Notes: a model not told the origin generated them from the letters alone. Counted from the stretch's first letter, positions 52,905 through 63,232 are shown. The stretch: 64,000 nt of DNA from WRAU01 sp964277385 (GCA_964277385.1 OZ195520.1:992001-1056000); one strand, 5' to 3'. Numbers and translations: made by a program.

Positions 52905-54446
52905 CTACAAGTTTTTAACATAATTTTCGCTGAAATCTTTTAAGAAGTTAGCCATTTGATTCTCGTCTTCTTTAGAAATATCTTTGTTTGTTTCAATATT
53001 AATTAAAACAGGAGCAAGGTCTTTTTTGGCACTTAAAAACATTTCTTCTTCAAAACGAATAATTTCACTAATAGGAACAGCATCCAAATAACCCTTACCA
53101 ACAGCAAACAAAGTTAGTACTTCATGAGATAAAGACATAGGCGTATACTGACCTTGTTTTAATATTTCAGTCCACCTTTTACCTCTTTCTAAAAGTTTTT
53201 TAGTAGAAGGATCTAGATCAGAAGCAAATTGAGAAAATTTCATCACTTCTCTATATTGAGCTAATTCTAGTTTAATAGGTCCAGTAACTTTTTTAATTGC
53301 TTTTGTTTGTGCAGCACCACCAACCCTACTAACAGAATTACCAACATTAACAGCAGGTCTTATTCCTTGAAAGAAAAGGTCTGTTTCTAAGAAAATTTGT
53401 CCATCAGTAATTGATATAACATTTGTTGGAATATAAGCAGAAATATCATTAGCTTGTGTCTCAATAACTGGTATTGCAGTTAAAGATCCACCACCTTTTT
53501 CATCACTCATTTGCGCTGCTCTTTCTAAAAGACGGGAATGCAAATAGAAAACATCACCTGGATATGCTTCACGTCCTGGAGGTCTTCTTAATAGTAAACT
53601 AACCTGTCTGTAGGCTACTGCTTGCTTAGACAAATCATCATAGAAAATCACAGCATGCATGCCATTATCTCTAAAGTATTCAGCAATAGCACAACCAACA
53701 TAAGGAGCCATATATTGAACAGTAGCAGGATCACTAGCAGTTGCTGAAATCACACAAGAATATTCCATAGAACCTTGTTCTTCAAGGGTTTGCACTAGTT
53801 GTACAACTGTGGATCTTTTTTGTCCTATTGCAACATACACACAGTACATTTTTTCAGATTCTGATTTTGCAGAATCATTAATATTTTTTTGATTTATAAT
53901 TGAATCAATAATTAAAGCACTTTTACCAGTTTGCCTATCCCCAATAATAAGCTCTCTTTGTCCTCTACCAATTGGAATAAGAGCATCTATAGCTTTGATT
54001 CCTATTTGGAATGGCTTATTCACAGATTTTCTGTCAATAATACCAGGAGAAGCAACTTCAACATTTCTTACTATATCAGAAACAATATCACCCTTTCCAT
54101 CAATAGGATTCCCTAATCCATCTAACACCCTACCAAGAATAGCTTTACCAGTTTTTACTTCTAGTGCTTTATTTAATCTTTTAACTGTATGTCCACTTTC
54201 TATATTAGCATCATTACCTAATATAATAATACCAACATTATCTTCTTCTAAGTTGAAACAAACACCTTTTGTCCCATCTTGAAATTCTACAGTTTCACCA
54301 ACTGCAATATTTTCTAAACCATAAACTTTAGAAACACCATCGCCAACAGATAAAACAACACCAGATTCACTTAAATTTGCACCAAGATCTATTGTTTCAA
54401 GTTGTTTTCTTATTACCTCAATAAGCTGATCTTTATGTTGAGTCAT
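52905..54446 (-). CDS. atpA: ATP synthase F1 alpha subunit
   Basis: 513-residue non-catalytic nucleotide-binding subunit. Walker A IIGDRQTGKSALIIDSIINQ, Walker B HAVIFYDDLSKQAVAYRQVS, the arginine-finger region ISVGNSVSRVGGAAQ-like (here VGNSVSRVGGAAQTKAI). Length is typical. The ATG overlaps the end of atpH by one base, indicating coupling. Confidence 0.97.
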   Translation of the reverse strand: MTQHKDQLIEVIRKQLETIDLGANLSESGVVLSVGDGVSKVYGLENIAVGETVEFQDGTKGVCFNLEEDNVGIIILGNDANIESGHTVKRLNKALEVKTGKAILGRVLDGLGNPIDGKGDIVSDIVRNVEVASPGIIDRKSVNKPFQIGIKAIDALIPIGRGQRELIIGDRQTGKSALIIDSIINQKNINDSAKSESEKMYCVYVAIGQKRSTVVQLVQTLEEQGSMEYSCVISATASDPATVQYMAPYVGCAIAEYFRDNGMHAVIFYDDLSKQAVAYRQVSLLLRRPPGREAYPGDVFYLHSRLLERAAQMSDEKGGGSLTAIPVIETQANDISAYIPTNVISITDGQIFLETDLFFQGIRPAVNVGNSVSRVGGAAQTKAIKKVTGPIKLELAQYREVMKFSQFASDLDPSTKKLLERGKRWTEILKQGQYTPMSLSHEVLTLFAVGKGYLDAVPISEIIRFEEEMFLSAKKDLAPVLINIETNKDISKEDENQMANFLKDFSENYVKNL

Positions 54447-55024
54447 TATATTACTCCCTTTGTATCACTCTTAATTTTTTTAATTTTAGAAGCTAGACTA
54501 TCGTCAATAACTTGATTTTTTACGAATACAACTAAACCACCTAAAACAGACAGATCTATTTTTGTTTCCAAAAAGAAATTATTTCCATATTTTTTTGAAA
54601 TAACATCTTTAATTTTATTTGTTTGTTCTTCATTAAGAGGAATAACACTACTTATTCTAACCTTAAAATAACCTTTATATAATAGGAACAAAGAATCCCA
54701 ATTTTTTGCCAAAAGTCCTATAATTCGCATATTTCTTGAAACTAGTAAAAGCATCACAAAATTGTAAACAAGTTTACTAATATCTAAATCTTTTAATATT
54801 TGTTTAATAATTTCAGTTTGTCTTACATTTGATAGTACCCTAAATTTTTTACTAAATTCACGATAATCGTCTGTATCTTTTTTAGACAAATAAACAGTAG
54901 ATAAAAGATTGGATATGATTTTCATATCTTCATTAACCTTATCTAAAGAGTTCTGGCTTGTGGACAAATCTAACAAAGCTGTACTATATCTTTTGATATC
55001 TCTTTCTAATTCTAAATCTATCAT
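54446..55024 (-). CDS. atpH: ATP synthase F1 delta subunit (OSCP)
   Basis: The 192-residue peripheral-stalk protein joins F1 to the b subunits. The N-terminal helical bundle (IKRYSTALLDLSTSQNSLDK) and the C-terminal KIDLSVLGGLVVFVKNQVID with SLASKIKKIK fit the OSCP pattern, where 'GG' and the 'D-S' motif are conserved. Sequence is fast-evolving but position as first gene of atpHAGDC settles it. F0 genes (atpBEF) are not in the window, as is usual in alphaproteobacteria. Confidence 0.9.
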   Translation of the reverse strand: MIDLELERDIKRYSTALLDLSTSQNSLDKVNEDMKIISNLLSTVYLSKKDTDDYREFSKKFRVLSNVRQTEIIKQILKDLDISKLVYNFVMLLLVSRNMRIIGLLAKNWDSLFLLYKGYFKVRISSVIPLNEEQTNKIKDVISKKYGNNFFLETKIDLSVLGGLVVFVKNQVIDDSLASKIKKIKSDTKGVI

Positions 55025-55097
55025 TAAACCACTTCATGTACTTTATCATTAGTAAACATTATATCTCAACTTTATTACTTTTATCAAGTATTTTTAT

Positions 55098-57278
55098 TTA
55101 ATAAAAACTAATAGGATCTACATCTATTTGAATTTTTATAAAACTAGGGACTTTTAAATTATACAACCATGTTTTTGAAATATTTTGAATGTTTACTAAT
55201 AGATCAGATTTTATCAAAAATCGTTTTCTATAAAAACCACGTAACAAAAATATTGGAGCATTGCTAGGACCTAATATCTCAAATTTATCTCCTTTTGGCT
55301 TATTATTGAACAAATAGTTACAAAAATCATCCAATTGTTGTAACTGTTTAGATGAAACAATAATTGCAACAAGTTTACCAAAAGGTGGAAAATTGAAAGT
55401 TTTACGAATATTATTTTCATGTTTTATAAAAGAATCGTAATCTTGATTTATTAAAGATTCTATCAATGAATTTTTGCTATCATAACTTTGCAACATAACT
55501 GAACCTTTTAATTTATCTCTTCCTGACCTTCCTGCTACTTGATATAGAACTTGCCAGCTTTTTTCAGAAGATTTTAAATCTAAACTATAAGAAAAATCAG
55601 CATCAACGATTCCTACAAAAGTAAGTAAAGGAAAGTTGTATCCTTTAGAAATAATTTGTGTTCCTATTAAAATATCATACTCATAGTTATTAATTTTTTC
55701 TACCATTTCAAAGGCTTTTTTATGAGAATTAATAGTATCACTAGATAAAATAGTTACCCTTTTATTTGGAAATAATTCGGTTACTTCATCAAAAACTCTC
55801 TCAACTCCTACACCCATAGAAATTAAACTATCTACCTCTGAACAAGAAGAACAAATATTGCTAATTTTTTTAGAAAAACCACAAAAATGACAAGTTAATA
55901 AATTTTTTGATCTGTGTTCTGTTAATGAAACCGAACAATTACTACAAGATTCTTTTTCCCCACAAGAAGTACAATACAAACAAGATGCATATCCTCTTTT
56001 ATTTACAAACAACAGAGCTTGTTCTTTTTGCTCTAATGTTTTTGTTATTTTTTGTAACATAGGATCAGATAGGTATCTACCTTTTGCTGGTTTATCTATC
56101 TTCATGTCTATTAGAGTTATATCAGGCATAACCATTTGATTATATCTACTATTTAACTTAAACAATGTGTATTTTCCTTTTTCTACATTGTTTATAGTTT
56201 CTAATGATGGGGTTGCTGAAGCTAAAACAATTGGAATATTATGAATTTTTGCTCTTAAAACTGCCATATCTCTAGCATTATAAATTACACCTTCTTCTTG
56301 TTTGTATGAAGAATCATGTTCTTCATCAACAATAATTAAACCTAGATTATTAAATGGTAAAAATAATGCTGATCTTGCTCCTATGATAACTTTTAGCATA
56401 CCATTACTTGCTGATATAAATGTATCTTTTTTTTGTTTTTTTGTAATATTAGAATGCCAAATATATGGTAAAACAGAAAATCTTCTATTAAATCTATCTA
56501 CAATTTGGGTACTTAGTCCTATTTCTGGTAATAATATTAGAACTTGTTTTCCTTCTGATATTACTTTATTAACTAAATCAAAATATACCTCTGTTTTACC
56601 TGATCCTGGTAAACCTTGTAGCACTGCAACTTTAAAATCATTATTGCTAAAATAATTATGTAGATTATTTGTTACTTCTTTTTGTTCTTCTAATAGCTCT
56701 ACTGGTGTATAGTTTATATTTTTTTGAAAATCTGAAACCTTAAATTCTGAATCAATTTTTAAAAAATCTTCTTTAATAAGGTTATTAATTATAGATTTAC
56801 TAATTCCCGATTTATCTACTAAATCATTTTTTTCTAAAGATTCATAATCATTTAATATATCTAATACTTGTTTTCTTTTAGGAGTAATTTTTAAACTATC
56901 TATATTATTTCTATTAATTGATACAATCTCATTGTAAGATTCAAAATCAAATCCCGCAATATTAATTGCTAATTTAACCACATTCCCAATATTTGATAGA
57001 TTATATTTTGATAAATAAAGTAAAAATTCCATTAGTTGAGGTTTTAGAGAAGGAATGTTTGAAGATTTTTGTATCACATATTTTATTTTAGAGGTATCAA
57101 AATTGATATTCTCTGCAACTCCAAAAACAATTCCAACTACTTCTTTGTTTCTTAGGGGAACAACAACTATATCTCCAGTACATACTTCTAAATTTTCTGG
57201 AACTTTATATACGTAACTTTCCTCTATTTTTAGTGGTAAGTAAACCGAGATCATATCATTGTGTATAAATTTTTTCAT
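55098..57278 (-). CDS. priA: primosomal replication-restart helicase PriA
   Basis: 726-residue superfamily 2 helicase that reloads the replisome at stalled forks. N-terminal 3'-end-binding region (SVYLPLKIEESYVYKVPENL). Walker A AVLQGLPGSGKTEVYFDLVN, DEEH box IIVDEEHDSSYKQEEG. Zinc-binding module with eight Cys (CLYCTSCGEKESCSNCS, then CHFCGF...CSSC). Helicase C-lobe QVAGRSGRDKLKGSVMLQSY. I chose ATG 57278; an upstream ATG would add a hydrophobic leader and overlap xerC. Divergent from xerC, 51 bases apart. Confidence 0.94.
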   Translation of the reverse strand: MKKFIHNDMISVYLPLKIEESYVYKVPENLEVCTGDIVVVPLRNKEVVGIVFGVAENINFDTSKIKYVIQKSSNIPSLKPQLMEFLLYLSKYNLSNIGNVVKLAINIAGFDFESYNEIVSINRNNIDSLKITPKRKQVLDILNDYESLEKNDLVDKSGISKSIINNLIKEDFLKIDSEFKVSDFQKNINYTPVELLEEQKEVTNNLHNYFSNNDFKVAVLQGLPGSGKTEVYFDLVNKVISEGKQVLILLPEIGLSTQIVDRFNRRFSVLPYIWHSNITKKQKKDTFISASNGMLKVIIGARSALFLPFNNLGLIIVDEEHDSSYKQEEGVIYNARDMAVLRAKIHNIPIVLASATPSLETINNVEKGKYTLFKLNSRYNQMVMPDITLIDMKIDKPAKGRYLSDPMLQKITKTLEQKEQALLFVNKRGYASCLYCTSCGEKESCSNCSVSLTEHRSKNLLTCHFCGFSKKISNICSSCSEVDSLISMGVGVERVFDEVTELFPNKRVTILSSDTINSHKKAFEMVEKINNYEYDILIGTQIISKGYNFPLLTFVGIVDADFSYSLDLKSSEKSWQVLYQVAGRSGRDKLKGSVMLQSYDSKNSLIESLINQDYDSFIKHENNIRKTFNFPPFGKLVAIIVSSKQLQQLDDFCNYLFNNKPKGDKFEILGPSNAPIFLLRGFYRKRFLIKSDLLVNIQNISKTWLYNLKVPSFIKIQIDVDPISFY

Positions 57279-57329
57279 ATAATATATTAATCTATTTATT
57301 AAATAATCATAAAGTATTATAATTCTATC

Positions 57330-58319
57330 ATGAGAATAATAGAAGAAAAAATAATTCAAACAAAAGCTACTAATGACATTAAAAAATCTTTATATAATTT
57401 TTTTAATAGTATGCTTGTTGAAGAGCGAAAATCTGAACATACAATAATTGCTTATGTTAATGATGTTACTAATTTTATTACATTTATAAGCAATAATTTG
57501 GGATTTAATATATCAGTTAGTGATATTCCTAAACTATCTACTCTTGATTACAGAGCTTTTTTAGCTGATTTACATTCACAAGATTTAGATAAATCTTCTA
57601 TCTCAAGAAAATTATCAGCAGTAAGATCATTTTTTAATTACTTAGAGAAAAAAAAACTTATTGATAATCATAATTTAGATATGATTAAAATGAAAAAAGT
57701 CTCTCAAAAATTACCAAGAGCAATTTCAGAAAATTTTGCAACAAAAAGTCTTGATATTGCTTATTCTTTATCTAAAACACCTTGGATTCAAAAAAGAAAC
57801 AAAGCATTTATTGGTTTAATTTATGGATGTGGATTAAGGATAGATGAGGCTATTTCTATTAATACATCTAATATTACTAAAAATAATTCAAATATGATTT
57901 TAAAAGTAAAAGGAAAAGGCAATAAAGAACGATTAGTTCCTATGCTTCCTTTTGTTTTTGAATTAATTGTAGATTATGCAAATTCAATACCTGACAATAT
58001 AACTAAAAAATTAATATTAAATGAAAAAAAGAATCAAATTCCATTATTTTTAGGAGAAAGAGGAGATAGAATAAATCCTAGAATCATACAAAGATTAGTG
58101 GAAAAAATCAGATTAGAGCTTAACCTAGATGATACTTTCACACCTCATGCACTACGGCATTCTTTTGCTACTCATCTATTAAACAACGGAACAGATTTAA
58201 GAACACTACAAGAATTACTAGGGCATTCTTCACTATCCGCGACCCAAAGATATCTAAAAGTAGATATTCAACAGCTACAAAAAACTCAAGAAAATTTTCA
58301 CCCAAGAAGTAGATCTTAA
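57330..58319 (+). CDS. xerC: site-specific tyrosine recombinase XerC
   Basis: The 329-residue recombinase resolves chromosome dimers at dif with XerD. N-terminal SAM-like core-binding domain (EERKSEHTIIAYVNDVTNFI). Catalytic set complete: Arg170 (YGCGLRIDEA), Lys about 194, His273 and Arg276 (HALRHSFATHLL), His299 (LLGHSS), Tyr308 (ATQRYLKV). Divergent from priA, a common alphaproteobacterial setting, so it is the housekeeping Xer protein and not the integrase of the phage-like element. Confidence 0.92.
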   Translation: MRIIEEKIIQTKATNDIKKSLYNFFNSMLVEERKSEHTIIAYVNDVTNFITFISNNLGFNISVSDIPKLSTLDYRAFLADLHSQDLDKSSISRKLSAVRSFFNYLEKKKLIDNHNLDMIKMKKVSQKLPRAISENFATKSLDIAYSLSKTPWIQKRNKAFIGLIYGCGLRIDEAISINTSNITKNNSNMILKVKGKGNKERLVPMLPFVFELIVDYANSIPDNITKKLILNEKKNQIPLFLGERGDRINPRIIQRLVEKIRLELNLDDTFTPHALRHSFATHLLNNGTDLRTLQELLGHSSLSATQRYLKVDIQQLQKTQENFHPRSRS

Positions 58320-58475
58320 TATATAATAATATATATAGATGACATAATTTTATGAAATTTAGAAGACCTTAAATGACAAAAATTATTTAACATAATACAA
58401 TATCCAAAATTTCCCATTGTTTTTTATTTACAAAAACATATTAATCCCTATTATTAAATTACAATTTTTATAAAC

Positions 58476-58507
58476 AAGCCACACATACTATCAAATACAT
58501 GTGGCTT
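58476..58507 (-). terminator. terminator of the cyo operon
   Basis: AAGCCACA/TGTGGCTT stem with a 16-base loop, about 30 bases downstream of cyoD on the minus strand. T-run is weak. Confidence 0.5.
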
Positions 58508-58537
58508 TATAAAATAATTTCTAACTAAATTCTACAG

Positions 58538-58864
58538 TTACATTCCCATATAATAAGCTAGCTCAAACATTACCCAAACAGATCCGCCTACAAATACACA
58601 TAGTGTAAAAACAGCAAACCAAAAAGCTTGAGAATATAATCTAGGTTTAGTTTCTGTATTCAAGTGCATAAAGAAAAACAATTGAATAATTAACTGCAAT
58701 GTGGCAAATGATAAAATCACTACCACTAATCCTATTTTAGATAACATTCCATTTTGTACCAATATAAAAGGAATAATACTAAAAATAAGAGAAAGAACAA
58801 AACCAATTACATAAGACTTTGCTGTTCCATGTTGCTGTTCAACATTTTGATTACTGTGTCCCAT
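58538..58864 (-). CDS. cyoD: cytochrome bo3 quinol oxidase subunit IV
   Basis: 108-residue protein with three membrane helices (SYVIGFVLSLIFSIIPFILV, VVILSFATLQLIIQLFFFMH, FWFAVFTLCVFVGGSVWVMF). It assists assembly and stability of the oxidase. HFFH-like FFFMHLN after helix 2 matches CyoD. GGAGG before the ATG; it starts at the last base of cyoC. Confidence 0.92.
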   Translation of the reverse strand: MGHSNQNVEQQHGTAKSYVIGFVLSLIFSIIPFILVQNGMLSKIGLVVVILSFATLQLIIQLFFFMHLNTETKPRLYSQAFWFAVFTLCVFVGGSVWVMFELAYYMGM

Positions 58865-59460
58865 TATAGTCCTCCTATTAAATAAACAACACTAAATACA
58901 AATATCCATACTATATCTAAGAAGTGCCAAAATAAACTAAGCAATAGAACCTTGGTTGTAGTTCTTGGTGTTATTCCATGTATTTTAATTTGCAAAATTA
59001 AAGCTAACATATATATCAAACCAAAAAATACATGAGTCCCATGAGTTCCCACTAAAGTAAAGAAAGCAGAATAATAAGCATGTGCATCATATCCTCTTCC
59101 TTCATGAATTAAATGAGAAAACTCTTGAAATTCTATTGCTAAAAAGCCTGCTCCTAACAAGAAAGTAATAATTAACCATAAAAAAACAGCAGATATTTTT
59201 TTCTGATACATAAATAAAACAGATAATCCCATAGTAAAACTACTTGTAAGAAGGATTATAGTTTCAGACATCACTGTGCTCATATTAAATTTGTAAGCAG
59301 GATAACCAGCACCTAGAACTAAGAAAGCTATAAATAATGTTCCGAATAAAACACAGTCGGTCATTAAATAAATCCAAAAGCCGTATAAATCTCTATCCCT
59401 TACTTCTTTTTCATGATCATGATGATGTTTATGATCATTTATCATTGAATTAGTAGACAT
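58864..59460 (-). CDS. cyoC: cytochrome bo3 quinol oxidase subunit III
   Basis: 198-residue protein with five membrane helices. Family segments FGFWIYLMTDCVLFGTLFIA-like (GFWIYLMTDCVLFGTLFIAF), a glutamate in LAIEFQEFSHLI, and VGTHGTHVFFGLIYM. A His-rich cytoplasmic N-terminus (NDHKHHHDHEKE) is unusual and could bind metal. AAGGGG precedes the ATG; 12 bases after cyoB. Confidence 0.94.
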   Translation of the reverse strand: MSTNSMINDHKHHHDHEKEVRDRDLYGFWIYLMTDCVLFGTLFIAFLVLGAGYPAYKFNMSTVMSETIILLTSSFTMGLSVLFMYQKKISAVFLWLIITFLLGAGFLAIEFQEFSHLIHEGRGYDAHAYYSAFFTLVGTHGTHVFFGLIYMLALILQIKIHGITPRTTTKVLLLSLFWHFLDIVWIFVFSVVYLIGGL

Positions 59461-59472
59461 TATATTAACCCC

Positions 59473-61425
59473 TTATATTTTAGTTTTATATTTTTCTTCT
59501 ATTTTTTTTACTTCACTTGCAGGTACATAGTAATCTTTATCATAATCAAATGATTTTCCAAAAAGTAATACCATCATTAATACAAAAGCAAGAATTACTA
59601 ACCAGAAAATATGGAATACAAAAGCAAACCCAAAAATAAAGCTAAAAACTCCTAGAAATACTGGTATACCTGAACCTTTTGGCATATGAATATCTTCATA
59701 AGGTCTTTTTTCTTCTTTTAACCCCTCTTGTTTTTTGTACCAAAAATCATCAATTTGTTTAACCTCAGGTAAATGAGCAAAGTTATAAAAAGGAATTGGA
59801 GAAGGTATAGACCATTCTAAAGTTCTACCATTCCAAGGATCATTACCAGCAGGATTTTTCTTACGATTAATTATACCCATTACTAATTGTAGAAGTTGAA
59901 TAATAACTGCTCCAAAAATAATTAAAGTACCAATAAGAGCAATAACAAAGTAGATTGTCCATTCAGAATTAGAATATGTATGAAGTCTACGAGTAGCACC
60001 CATAACACCTAAAATATAAATTGGAGTAAATGCTACAAAAAAACCAATAACCCACATAATTGTAGAAATTTTTCCCAAACCTTCATTTAGTTTAAAACCA
60101 TACATTTTAGGGAACCAATACATTAAACCAGCTAGATAAGCAAAAACAACCCCCCCAACAATTGTATTATGGAAATGAGCTACTAAGAATAAGCTATTAT
60201 GATATTGGAAATCAGCAGCAGGAACAGAAAGCATAACGCCTGTCATTCCACCTAAAGTAAATGTTAATAAGAAACCAATTATCCAAAGCATAGGAGAAGA
60301 AAAATTAATTCTTCCTTTATACATGGTAGCTAACCAGTTAAATACTTTAACACCAGTTGGTACACCAATAATCATTGTTGCAATACCAAACACAGCATTA
60401 ACTTTAGCTCCAGCACCCATAGTAAAGAAGTGATGTACCCAAACAAGCCCAGATAAGAATGTAATAACCATTAAAGCCCAAACCATTGTATGGTATCCGA
60501 ATAATCTTTTTCTTGAGAATGTAGCAACAATTTCAGAGAATATACCAAAAGCAGGTAATACTAATACATAAACCTCCGGATGACCCCATACCCAAATCAT
60601 ATTGATGTACAACATAGCACTACCACCCAGTTCTGGAGTAAAAAAGTGCATATCAAAATATCTATCAAAACTTAACATACCTAATGTTACGGTTAAAACA
60701 GGAAAAATCATCATTATTAAAATAGCAGAACCTAAAACAGACCAAACAAAAATAGGCATTTTAAATAGAGTCATACTTTTTGTTCTCATTTTCATGATTG
60801 TTACAAAAAAGTTCACACCAGATAATAAACTACCTATACCTGAGATTTGAATCGACCAAATATAGTAATCCATACCAACACCAGGACTATAAAAAATTCC
60901 CGAAAGTGGCGGATAAGCAAGCCAACCAGCTGTTGCAAATTTTCCTACTACAAGAGAAACATTAACTAACATAGCCCCTGAAACAAATAACCAGAAACTT
61001 ACAGCATTTAAAAATGGAAATGCCACATCTCTTGCACCAATTTGAATAGGAACCATCCAGTTAAATAATCCAAACATCAAAGGCATTGCCATGAAAAATA
61101 TCATAATTACGCCATGTGCAGAAAATAATTGTGCAAAGTGATCAGCATTTACAATATCAATACCAAATGATGTTAGTGATAGCTGAGATCTCATCATTAA
61201 AGCATCAGCAAATCCTCTTAATAGCATTAAAGCCGCTACTAAGATATACATCGTACCAATTTTTTTATGATCTACTGTTGTAAGCCACTCTGTCCAAATC
61301 CATCCCCACTTTCTAAAGTAGGTTAGTAAACCCATAACAATTAATGCAACTACGCCCATTAAGCAACCAGCAGCAATAATTATTGGATCATGTGGTAAAT
61401 AATCTAAAGTTAATTTCCCAAACAT
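59473..61425 (-). CDS. cyoB: cytochrome bo3 quinol oxidase subunit I
   Basis: 650-residue catalytic, proton-pumping subunit with about 15 membrane helices. It reduces O2 to water with ubiquinol at a low-spin heme b and a heme o/CuB centre. Heme and copper ligands are seen: His in SAHGVIMIFFMAMPL, WGHPEVYVLVLPAFGIFSEI (His-Glu-Tyr cross-linked pair), VWVHHFFTMG (two CuB His), and LVAHFHNTIVGG (both heme His). Extra C-terminal part as in quinol oxidases. AAGGA before ATG. Confidence 0.97.
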   Translation of the reverse strand: MFGKLTLDYLPHDPIIIAAGCLMGVVALIVMGLLTYFRKWGWIWTEWLTTVDHKKIGTMYILVAALMLLRGFADALMMRSQLSLTSFGIDIVNADHFAQLFSAHGVIMIFFMAMPLMFGLFNWMVPIQIGARDVAFPFLNAVSFWLFVSGAMLVNVSLVVGKFATAGWLAYPPLSGIFYSPGVGMDYYIWSIQISGIGSLLSGVNFFVTIMKMRTKSMTLFKMPIFVWSVLGSAILIMMIFPVLTVTLGMLSFDRYFDMHFFTPELGGSAMLYINMIWVWGHPEVYVLVLPAFGIFSEIVATFSRKRLFGYHTMVWALMVITFLSGLVWVHHFFTMGAGAKVNAVFGIATMIIGVPTGVKVFNWLATMYKGRINFSSPMLWIIGFLLTFTLGGMTGVMLSVPAADFQYHNSLFLVAHFHNTIVGGVVFAYLAGLMYWFPKMYGFKLNEGLGKISTIMWVIGFFVAFTPIYILGVMGATRRLHTYSNSEWTIYFVIALIGTLIIFGAVIIQLLQLVMGIINRKKNPAGNDPWNGRTLEWSIPSPIPFYNFAHLPEVKQIDDFWYKKQEGLKEEKRPYEDIHMPKGSGIPVFLGVFSFIFGFAFVFHIFWLVILAFVLMMVLLFGKSFDYDKDYYVPASEVKKIEEKYKTKI

Positions 61426-61445
61426 TTATCTATCCTTTTTTTATT

Positions 61446-62351
61446 TTAGTTTGTTGCATGAGCTTTATAATGCTCATGATTATTGCTTTTTATATCTGAA
61501 TCATCATGTACTTCATGACCCATATATTTCATCATCATATCGTTAAATAAAGTAGGTTTAACAAAACCATAATATTCAACAGAATGGTTTATGCTATCTT
61601 TCATTAATTTATTATATGTTTTTTGAGTTAATCTTTTATCTGAAGATTTCACTTGATTTACCCATTTCTCAAAATCTTCTTTAGATGTTACATTTAAAAC
61701 AAATTTCATATCAGCAAAACCATCACCACTGTAATTAGAAGATAAACCTTCGTATTGCCCTTTTTTATTAACAGAAATATGCAATTTAGTTGCCATACCA
61801 GTCATTGTATATATTTGACCTGCTACTTGTGGAATCCAAAATGAATTCATAGGAGCATCTGAGGTTAGCTCTAAATTAACAGGAACATCAACAGGAATTT
61901 GCATATAATTCACTGTAGCTATACTGTAATCTGGATATATAAATAACCATTTCCAGTTTAGAGATATAACCTGAACCTTTATCGGTTGTTTTTTACTTTC
62001 TAATGGTTTATATGGATCAAGAGAATGAGAAGTTTGCCACGTAATTATAGCAAGAATCACTATAATTATAATAGGAACACCCCACCATACAACCTCTAAC
62101 TTCATAGAATGATTCCATTCTGGTTTATAATCTGCCTTATCTTTGTTTTTTTCTCTATATTTTAGAGGAATAATAACAGATAATACTAAAACGGGAATTA
62201 CAACTATCAACATAAGAAGAATAGTTATAATAATTAAACTTTTTTGCTGTTCTGCAATTATCCCAACAGGCGAGAAAATTCCTCCACAAGCACTTACGGC
62301 CAATAGAGATAGAACTAACAGTGAATTACGTATATTATTATATATTTTCAT
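61446..62351 (-). CDS. cyoA: cytochrome bo3 quinol oxidase subunit II
   Basis: 301-residue subunit from ATG 62351 (GAAGGG site; a GTG further up is less likely). Lipoprotein signal ending LLAVSACGG, so Cys is lipidated after LspA cleavage. Two membrane helices, then a periplasmic cupredoxin domain (SDAPMNSFWIPQVAGQIYTM, NYSGDGFADMKF) that lacks the CuA Cys ligands, as expected for a quinol rather than cytochrome c oxidase. Preceded by cyoE. Confidence 0.96.
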   Translation of the reverse strand: MKIYNNIRNSLLVLSLLAVSACGGIFSPVGIIAEQQKSLIIITILLMLIVVIPVLVLSVIIPLKYREKNKDKADYKPEWNHSMKLEVVWWGVPIIIIVILAIITWQTSHSLDPYKPLESKKQPIKVQVISLNWKWLFIYPDYSIATVNYMQIPVDVPVNLELTSDAPMNSFWIPQVAGQIYTMTGMATKLHISVNKKGQYEGLSSNYSGDGFADMKFVLNVTSKEDFEKWVNQVKSSDKRLTQKTYNKLMKDSINHSVEYYGFVKPTLFNDMMMKYMGHEVHDDSDIKSNNHEHYKAHATN

Positions 62352-62365
62352 TTTACCCTTCACAA

Positions 62366-63232
62366 TTAAACTACAATTAATACTCTATCCAACATCATAA
62401 CCGAACATAAAATCATCAAAATTAGTATCGAGAAGAAAAATACTTTTTTTGACCATCTTACATCTTCCGATGTTTTAAACCCAAAATATGCAACACACAG
62501 CCAAGATAAACCAAGGCCAATAGCTACAATTAAATATAACCATCCTAAATACCCTAAAACAAAAGGCATCAAGGTGACTATAAAAAATAAAAAAGTCCAA
62601 ATAAATATATGAATTTTTGTATTAATAATAGATGTAGAAACTGGCATTACCGGAATATTTGCATTTTTATAATCTTGCAATCTAAAAATAGCAATTGCAT
62701 AAAAATGAGGCATTTGCCAAATTAATAAAATTAAAAATAAGATGATTCCAAAAGTATCTACATTATTACTAAATGATGTATAACCAGCAAGAGGAAGAGT
62801 TGCTCCAGCAAAACTTCCAATAAAAGTTGAGTATTTGTTTTTTCTTTTAAAATATAAAGAATAAAAAAAGATATAAAATAAATAACCTAAAGCTACAATA
62901 ATAAAAGTAAGTTGATTTACTAAAAACCATAGAATAGAAAAACCTAATATCCCAAGAATCAAAGCATATATAAATATAATTTTGCCAGATAAATATCCAT
63001 TTACAGAAGACCTTTTACTTGTTCTTTCCATAAGTTTATCTATATCTCTGTCTATATAATTATTTAATACAGTCGATGATGCCACTACCAACGATATTCC
63101 CAACATAGAATAAATTAAGCAAGCAAAAGGAATATTTAGTCCAGATGCAAGAAAAAATCCTGTAAAAGCTGTAAACAAGTTAGAAAAAACGATTCCAGGC
63201 TTGGCGATTTCTATAAAGTTTCTTATTTTCAT
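62366..63232 (-). CDS. cyoE: protoheme IX farnesyltransferase (heme O synthase)
   Basis: 288-residue UbiA-family prenyltransferase with about nine membrane helices. It makes the heme o of CyoB from protoheme and farnesyl-PP. Allylic-diphosphate motif NNYIDRDIDKLMERTSKR (N-x3-D-x3-D) is intact, as is a second polar motif around RLQDYKNANIPVMPV. It is first in the operon (cyoE-A-B-C-D), whereas E. coli has it last. 14 bases before cyoA. Confidence 0.95.
   Translation of the reverse strand: MKIRNFIEIAKPGIVFSNLFTAFTGFFLASGLNIPFACLIYSMLGISLVVASSTVLNNYIDRDIDKLMERTSKRSSVNGYLSGKIIFIYALILGILGFSILWFLVNQLTFIIVALGYLFYIFFYSLYFKRKNKYSTFIGSFAGATLPLAGYTSFSNNVDTFGIILFLILLIWQMPHFYAIAIFRLQDYKNANIPVMPVSTSIINTKIHIFIWTFLFFIVTLMPFVLGYLGWLYLIVAIGLGLSWLCVAYFGFKTSEDVRWSKKVFFFSILILMILCSVMMLDRVLIVV

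Noticed and set aside
57330..58319. Tyrosine recombinase as integrase of the phage-like element
   Set aside because: It is 49 kb away, beside priA, and has normal XerC length and motifs; it is the chromosomal dimer-resolution enzyme.
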